Positions 57,747 through 64,000 of a stretch of 64,000 nucleotides of DNA are shown here, piece after piece (the first letter of the stretch is position 1; every line of letters starts with the position of its first letter). A program made the translations under genes and the position numbers. The DNA is from Actinostola sp. cb2023 (lineage: Eukaryota > Cnidaria > Anthozoa > Actiniaria > Actinostolidae), in the NCBI GenBank assembly GCA_033675265.1, contig JAUJYZ010000049.1, positions 187,001 to 251,000 of the forward strand, given 5' to 3'. The notes below the pieces were generated by a model. It saw only the letters and a list, made by a program, of their open reading frames with translations, did no database searches and was not told the origin of the DNA.

Positions 57747-60700
57747 ATGGAGTCATCAATACTGGGTACAGATTGGATGGAGTATTATTGTAAGTCAGGA
57801 GAGCTGCTGTTCTACTATAACAAGGTGACAGCAGAACACACATGGCCGAACATCTCAAATGTATGTACTGTATTTGAATTGTAAATGTATATTGGTAAGC
57901 TTATGGATTAATTACAATTCCTCACTGACACTGGTCATACATTTGTAATTTACTTAAGCTTAATAACTACACGCTAATAGTTTTTTGCCTTTAATATAGC
58001 TTGAATATATCTTTATAGCTCCAATAACATATATTGCTCTTAAATTGTAATTAGTTAGTTTTAGTTTTGAATTTTAATAAGTATAATTGTCTTGTGAAAC
58101 TACAGAAAGTTACGTGCGGAGTTTGACAATAAAGTAATGTCGTATGTATTTGACGATGCTATTATTATTATTGTACAAATGTATTATTGTACACTTTCCA
58201 GAGTGTTTATGTCAGGCTATGTAAACATGTTTTCTATCTGTTTTGTAAAATAGCAAGACAGACATTTATATTAAAGGTGAATTAATTAATTACAGCAACT
58301 TTATTAGCCGCACTGTATGTATTGCTATTATTATTATTGTACAAATGTATTATTGTACACTTTCCAGAGTGTTTATGTCAGGCTATGTAAACATGTTTTC
58401 TATCTGTTTTGTAAAATAGCAAGACAGACATTTATATTAAAGGTGAATTAATTAATTACAGCAACTTTATTAGCCGCACTGTATGTATTGCTATTATTAT
58501 TATTGTACAAAAATGTATTATTGTACACTTTCCAGAGTGTTTATGTCAGGCTATGTAAACATGTTTTCTATCTGTTTTGTAAAATAGCAAGACAGAAATT
58601 TATATTAAAGGTGAATTAATTAATTACAGCAACTTTATTAGCCGCACTGTATGTATTGCTATTATTATTATTGTACAAAAATGTATTATTGTACACTTTC
58701 CAGAGTGTTTATGTCAGGCTATGTAAACATGTTTTCTATCTGTTTTGTAAAATAGCAAGACAGAAATTTATATTAAAGGTGAATTAATTAATTACAGCGG
58801 CTTTATTACAGCGGCTTTATTAGCCGCACTGTATGTATTGCTATTATTATTATTGTACAAATGTATTATTGTACACTTTCCAGAGTGTTTATGTCAGGCT
58901 ATGTAAACATGTTTTCTATCTGTTTTGTAAAATAGCAAGACAGAAATTTATATTAAAGGTGAATTAATTAATTACAGCAACTTTACTTAAGCCGCCACCG
59001 AATGCTAAATTCTCCACACATCAAAGCCAATCAGCATTCATTTTATATAAACCGACCCTGACCTTGTGGTGATCTAGTAAAACACGGCAAAGCGTCAGTG
59101 CAGGTACATTTATTTCTCAATGCTGAATGGCTAAAACAATCTTAAAATCAAACGTTTCTTCAACTTTGGTGTTGAAAACAGTAATATACCAAAACTATGC
59201 ATTTTTGATAACAACGAACAAAAATGGTGACAAACATGGCAAGAAAGTTGAGGATTCTGTTGTGTTTTTGAATAAACATTTAGTTGAAGTGTGAAGGCTA
59301 CTGACACCCAATCGAGTGTGCGCTGGGTTTGTTTTCTTCAGGCATGTCTAACATCTTCAGGCATGTCTAACATAGCCTGATATAAACAGAGTAGCCAACC
59401 AATCAGAGCAGGCATTATAATTCTATTATTTTTCAATAGTATTAACTATCCATATACCAAGTACATGTAAATTGCATTCTAAGGTTAATATTTATAACAA
59501 ATTATTACTCAAGTTTCTGATTTTTAAATGTGCATGGTTATCATTTTACCCTTTTACTCCTCCCCAGAGTTTTGAAAATGGAACCGCTATCTACGGACGG
59601 CCACTACTCTGTGTGGGGACACAGACAGAGGATTATGGTTGTAGTAATGGATGTACGTCTGAACACATAGATGGTGGTTTGATGCAGCCAAACAATGTCA
59701 CAACAGAAACTCAATCAGAGAATAATGCAGATAATATGAATAACTCCACTTGTTTGATGAGCCAAGTTGATAATCTCCATGATAAGAAGGAATACTCTAT
59801 GAAATGTTTGCTGTCCAAAATATGTGAAGAGATACCGACATTGTATACGGATGAGAGTGAAGAATTCAATGGTGACAGTGTAATCCATGGAATGAAGGAG
59901 AGCCCTCAAGCTTCTTCTATACACGAGAGTGATCAAAATGATCACATGGACACTGATATTGTGTGTGATAGTAGTCCAACCTTGAATGGAAGGCTTGAAA
60001 AATCCACTGAATCCTTTACTATTTCTTCAGTTGATGGTAACATTGTTGAAGATGAAAGCTCTATGGACAAGGTTTCCCAAGATTTATCACAATCCTTCAA
60101 CCCTGACCGCAACAGTGAAGATGCAGTTTCAGATGTCATTCCTAAGACTATGGACCAGAGATTGAAGTGTAAAACATGTGGTAAGATATTTTCGCATCAA
60201 CATAGCCTCAGACGTCACGAACGCATTCATACTGGGAATAAACCATACCAATGTAAAACCGGTACTAAGGCATTTGCACAACACAATGACCTCAATGATC
60301 ATGAGCGGATTCATACTGGTAATAAACCATACCAATGTAAAACCTGTGGTAAGACATTTATACAGCAAGGTAACCTCAGCCGTCATGAGCGAATTCATAC
60401 CGGGAATAAACCTTACCAATGTAAAACCTGTGGTAAGGCATTTGCACAGCAAAGTCACCTCAATGATCATGAGCGAATTCATACTGGAAATAAACCATAC
60501 CAATGTAAAACCTGTGGTAAGACGTATACACATCGAAGTAGTCTCAACTATCACGAGCGGATTCATACTGGAGATAAACCATACCAATGTAAAACCTGTG
60601 GTAAGACATTTATACAGCAAGGTAACCTCCACATTCATGAGCAAATTCATACTGGAAATAAACCATACCAGTGTAAAACCTGTGGTAAGACATTCATACA

Positions 60701-61358
60701 GCAAGGTAACCTTCACGTTCATGAGGGGATTCATACTGGAAATAAACCATACCAATATAAAACCTGTACTAAGGCATTTGCACAACACAATGACCTCAAT
60801 GATCATGAGCGGATTCATACTGGTAATAAACCATACCAATGTAAAACCTGTGGTAAGACATTTACACATCAACGTAGCCTCAACCTCCATGAGCGGATTC
60901 ATACCGGGAATAAACCATACCAATGTAAAACCTGTGGTAAGACATTTATACAGCGAGGTAACCTCAGCCGTCATGAGCGAATTCATACCGGGAATAAACC
61001 TTACCAATGTAAAGCCTGTGGTAAGGCATTTGTACAGCAAAGTCACCTCAATGATCATGAGCGGATTCATACTGGAAATAAACCATACCAATGCAAAACC
61101 TGTGGTAAGACATTTACACAGCATAGTAGCCTCAACCTCCATGAGCGGATTCATACTGGAAATAAACCATACCAATGTAAAACCTGTTTTAAGACATTTA
61201 TTCAGCAAGGTAACCTCCACGTTCATATAAAGCGGATTCATACTGGAAATAAACCATACCAATGTAAAACCTGTGGTAAGACATTTATACGTCAGGACCG
61301 TCTACGGATTCATGAACGCATTCATTCTGGTGTGAAACCTTGTAAAGCTAAGAAGTGA
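57747..61358 (+). CDS. WW-like + C2H2 zinc-finger protein, paralogue 2
   Basis: Exons 57747-57860 and 59568-61358 join in phase 0, giving 634 residues. The WW-like exon is identical in protein to paralogue 1, and the acidic region differs at few positions. The array has 14 finger units with a different order of recognition residues. Three units look damaged or altered: the second has CKTG in place of C..C, the eighth has YQYKTC in place of the first Cys, and the thirteenth has an extra residue between its His (HVHIKRIH). The linker TGNKPYQ is again constant. An upstream ATG at 59472 in the same frame lies in the intron and is not used, because the spliced acceptor TCCCCAG at 59567 is conserved in both copies. 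Confidence 0.86.
58155..58985. repeat. Five ~166-bp tandem repeats in the intron of WW/ZNF gene 2
   Basis: The marker ACACTTTCCAGAGTG occurs at 58191, 58357, 58525, 58693 and 58873 (spacing 166, 168, 168, 180). Each unit also contains AATTAATTAATTACAG, an acceptor-like string. The array is absent from paralogue 1. Confidence 0.93.
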
Positions 61359-61444
61359 AAAAAGAGACCCAGCAGCTAGCTGTGCACTGTTGCATTGTGG
61401 TTTGCAAGATGAGACACTTGTAGGAGATGTTATGTATCTGTGGG

Positions 61445-61450
61445 AATAAA
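61445..61450 (+). promoter_or_regulatory. Polyadenylation signal AATAAA
   Basis: AATAAA 87 bp after the stop codon of paralogue 2, in GGGAATAAATGAACC. Confidence 0.5.
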
Positions 61451-61608
61451 TGAACCTTTGACGTCATACTAAACCTTTATATACGTCTCATAACTTATAC
61501 CCTGGCACACGTGTCAAGCTAATTGGCGAGACGTCACAGCTAAATATTTAACCACTGTTCGAATAAGAGTAGGGCACGAAGTTAACGGCGTGTGTGGTAT
61601 ATAGAGGT

Positions 61609-61741
61609 TATTAGTCGGTTAAGCATCTAATACGGCTGTGTATTTTTACGAGTCATTTGGTATTTTGGCGAGCTTTTAGGCGAGCCAAAATACATGACGA
61701 GTAAAAATTCACAGCCGTATTAGATGCTTAACCGACTAATA
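61609..61741. mobile_element. Foldback element, same family as 3179-3319
   Basis: Arms TTATTAGTCGGTTAAGCATC / complement; core TACGAGTC and GACGAGTAAAAAT shared with 3179-3319; followed in both by AA(A/G)TTGTTTATTATA. Confidence 0.75.
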
Positions 61742-62044
61742 AGTTGTTTATTATATATTTTGTCAAAGAAACTAGCTATTTTGGTGAAAGAAAAACAACA
61801 AATTACAGTGCAATTTCTGTACGAGCGCGCGCTAGCCAAAATTGTCAATTTCTCGCACGCTGATTGGTTAATTTTCATCACACGATTCTGCATGAATGAT
61901 TGGAAAGCCAGTTTGAAGTAACTACCCAAAATATGGTCCCATATTTCGCGCGTTCTTGTGCATATTTCGTGCGTTCTTTGACAAAAAATATAATAAATAT
62001 TATTATTATAACACGACTTCCCTTTAGGTCCACTGGTAAAACGC

Positions 62045-62995
62045 ACGCAGAGGTCTTCCTTTCGTGTAAAGAGATGAGAAAGGAAGAACTCGACCATACA
62101 GGGTGGATTGAAGTACATATAATGTGACAGGGTAGAAGAGCTTGGGCTGTTGCTCAGCTTGGCAGAGGACTTCCCTTGCTCCTCAGTTTCGTGTTCAGGG
62201 ATGAAAAAGGAAGAACTCGACCATACAGGGTAGATTGAAGTACGTATAATGTGACGGTAGAAGATCGTGGGGTGATGCTTAGCTTGGCAGAGGTCTTCCT
62301 TTGCTCCTTTCGTGTTCAGGGATGAAAAAGGAAGAACTCGACCATACAGGGTAGATTGAAGTACGTATAATGTGACGGTAGAAGATCGTGGGGTGATGCT
62401 TAGCTTGGCAGAGGTCTTCCTTTGCTCCTTTCGTGTTCAGGGATGAAAAAGGAAGAACTCGACCATGCAGGGTAGATTGAAGTACGTATAATGGGACAGG
62501 GTAGAAGAGCTTGGGGTGCTGCTTAGCTTAATTGGCAGAGGTCTTCCTTTGCTCCTTTCGTGTTCAGAGATGAGAAAGGAAGAACTCGACCATACAGGGT
62601 AGATTGAAGTACGTGATAATGTGACGGTAGAGGAGCGTGGTGTGCTGCTTAGCTTGGCAGAGGTCTTCCTTTATCTCCTTTCGTGTTCAGGGATGAGAAA
62701 GGAAGAACTCGACCATACAGGGTAGATTGAAGTACGTGATAATGTGACGGTAGAGGAGCGTGGGGTGCTGCTTTGCTTGGCAGAGGACTTCCCTTGCTCC
62801 TCGGTTTCGTGTTCAGGGATGAGAAAGGAAGAACTCGACCATACAGGGTGGATTGAAGTACGTATAATGTGACAGGGTAGAATTCGAAGATCGTGGGCCG
62901 GGGGTGCTGCTTAGCTTGGCAGAGGACTTCCCTTGCTCCTTAGGGACAAAAGCTCCTCAGTTTCGTGTCCAGGGATGAGAAAGGAAGAACTCGAC
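62045..62995. repeat. ~120-bp minisatellite array downstream of WW/ZNF gene 2
   Basis: Seven to eight units of the 53505 family (GAAGAACTCGACCATACAGG, TAGATTGAAGTACGTATAAT). Confidence 0.92.
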
Positions 62996-63309
62996 CCCTA
63001 GAGGTCTCAAAAAATTATAAGCGCCCGGGGTGATAAATTTATTATCTGGTTATGGAAGGAGAAGTGGGTGGAGGGGGGGGGGAGGGGTTGTTAAAAATAT
63101 AACTTAATACATTATATACCTACATTATTACGATTATATATTTGTTGCTTTTGTCCCATGTTGTTTTTTGCTCGATCATTTTTGGAGTTTTTACATAAGG
63201 TTAACCTCTTCACTTCCTTATGTTAGGATGCCTATTTTCTTTATTTATAACGCTAGATCTGCTTTTATTGTTTCATTGTTGTTGAATTCATTTGCATCCT
63301 GAATAAACC

Positions 63310-63484
63310 ACTATTGTATTGTACTGTACTGTACTGTACTGTACTGTACTGTACTGTACTGTACTGTACTGTACTGTACTGTACTGTACTGTACTGTACT
63401 GTACTGTACTGTACTGTACTGTACTGTACTGTACTGTACTGTACTGTACTGTACTGTACTGTACTGTACTGTACTGTACTGTAC
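63310..63484. repeat. (TGTAC)n pentanucleotide array
   Basis: About 34 perfect GTACT units; all frames stay open (YCTVL), an artefact. Confidence 0.97.
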
Positions 63485-63593
63485 GTATTATTTACAATAT
63501 TCGTGGCAATGTTGTATCTTATTTACAATCTCTCGCCTTCGGCTCGAGATTGTAAATAAGATACAACATTGTCACGAATATTGTAAATTACTT
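63482..63593. mobile_element. Near-perfect hairpin
   Basis: Arms TTTACAATATTCGTGGCAAT, GTTGTATCTTATTTACAATC / complements meet at CTCGCCTTCGGCTCGAG. Confidence 0.8.
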
Positions 63594-64000
63594 ATGATAT
63601 TGTTTAATCATTGTTTGAACCTGGTAGGCGTTTCAACCAGAATTGTAGTCAATATCTGATTGAGATGAAAATAATATAATAATTAAATAACTGTTCTTTT
63701 AGCATTCAATTCTCATTCCGATTGCTTGACCGCACTAAACAATGAAAGCAGTTTCGTATTATATTAAGATATCGATTGTTTAATAAATGTTTTATTCCTT
63801 TTCATACTTGGTAGTTTTTGAATAGAGTTGATTGCTCATTAAGACATAACAAAGAACAAATACGGCAAATATGTAATATGCCTGCTTTTTCATTTAGAAT
63901 ACATTTACACTTTTGTTTGGTTTTCAAAGGGCGCTTTAATTGTGAATGCGAACGGAGTTTTGATTCTTTTCAATCAAATCAAGAACAGTTCTCACAGGAA
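63594..64000. other. AT-rich DNA, no feature seen
   Basis: No exon, repeat or RNA gene recognised. Confidence 0.4.

Noticed and set aside
59472..59567. Upstream ATG extending the second zinc-finger ORF
   Set aside because: It lies before the conserved TCCCCAG acceptor, and the extension is not conserved in paralogue 1, which has stops there.

Overview
The window is nuclear DNA of an intron-rich animal, most likely a marine invertebrate such as a cnidarian or sponge. The grounds are GT-AG introns, phase-1 exon-shuffled extracellular modules (discoidin, Ig, fibronectin III), C2H2 zinc-finger genes, and very abundant foldback/MITE repeats and microsatellites. I cannot fix the phylum from this sequence alone.

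Layout. (1) 209-10337, minus strand: the 5' part of a secreted or membrane multidomain gene, with signal peptide, four discoidin (F5/8 type C) domains, one Ig and one Fn3. It continues past the left edge. Its introns hold (CATGA)n, (ATTC/ATCC)n, a 1.2 kb (GGTC)n array and several foldback elements. (2) 10.4-23.6 kb: no host gene recognised. An 18-bp satellite is split by nested transposons, several of them with visible target-site duplications (TSDs). (3) 23680-34515, plus strand: a complete nine-exon type I membrane receptor with three Ig domains, a transmembrane helix and a cytoplasmic tail of about 146 residues. (4) 34.5-37.2 kb: intergenic foldback elements. (5) 37.26-53.0 kb and 57.49-61.55 kb: two tandem paralogues of a gene joining a WW-like exon to 13 or 14 C2H2 zinc fingers, each followed by the same family of ~120-bp minisatellite. 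(6) 62.0-64.0 kb: minisatellite, a (TGTAC)n array and a foldback.

The most notable object is at 38211-50137, inside the intron of the first WW/zinc-finger paralogue. It is an ~11.9 kb inverted-repeat element whose two ~6 kb arms meet with no spacer at 44401/44402. Each arm carries one recognisable gene, a Polinton/adintovirus-type protein-primed family B DNA polymerase, pointing inward. No integrase, ATPase, protease or capsid gene is visible. The element is bounded by a 5-bp TSD (AAACT) and sits inside a foldback MITE; an unoccupied relative of that MITE lies at 11396-11917. The second paralogue's intron lacks both. Each polymerase copy is broken by small indels at different places, yet both reconcile to the same ancestral length of 3738 nt.

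The history that can be read is: gene tandem duplication, then (or with loss in the other copy) MITE insertion into one paralogue, then insertion of the polymerase palindrome into the MITE. The 12-23 kb region shows the same nesting: satellite, then MITE, then element with 7-bp TSD.
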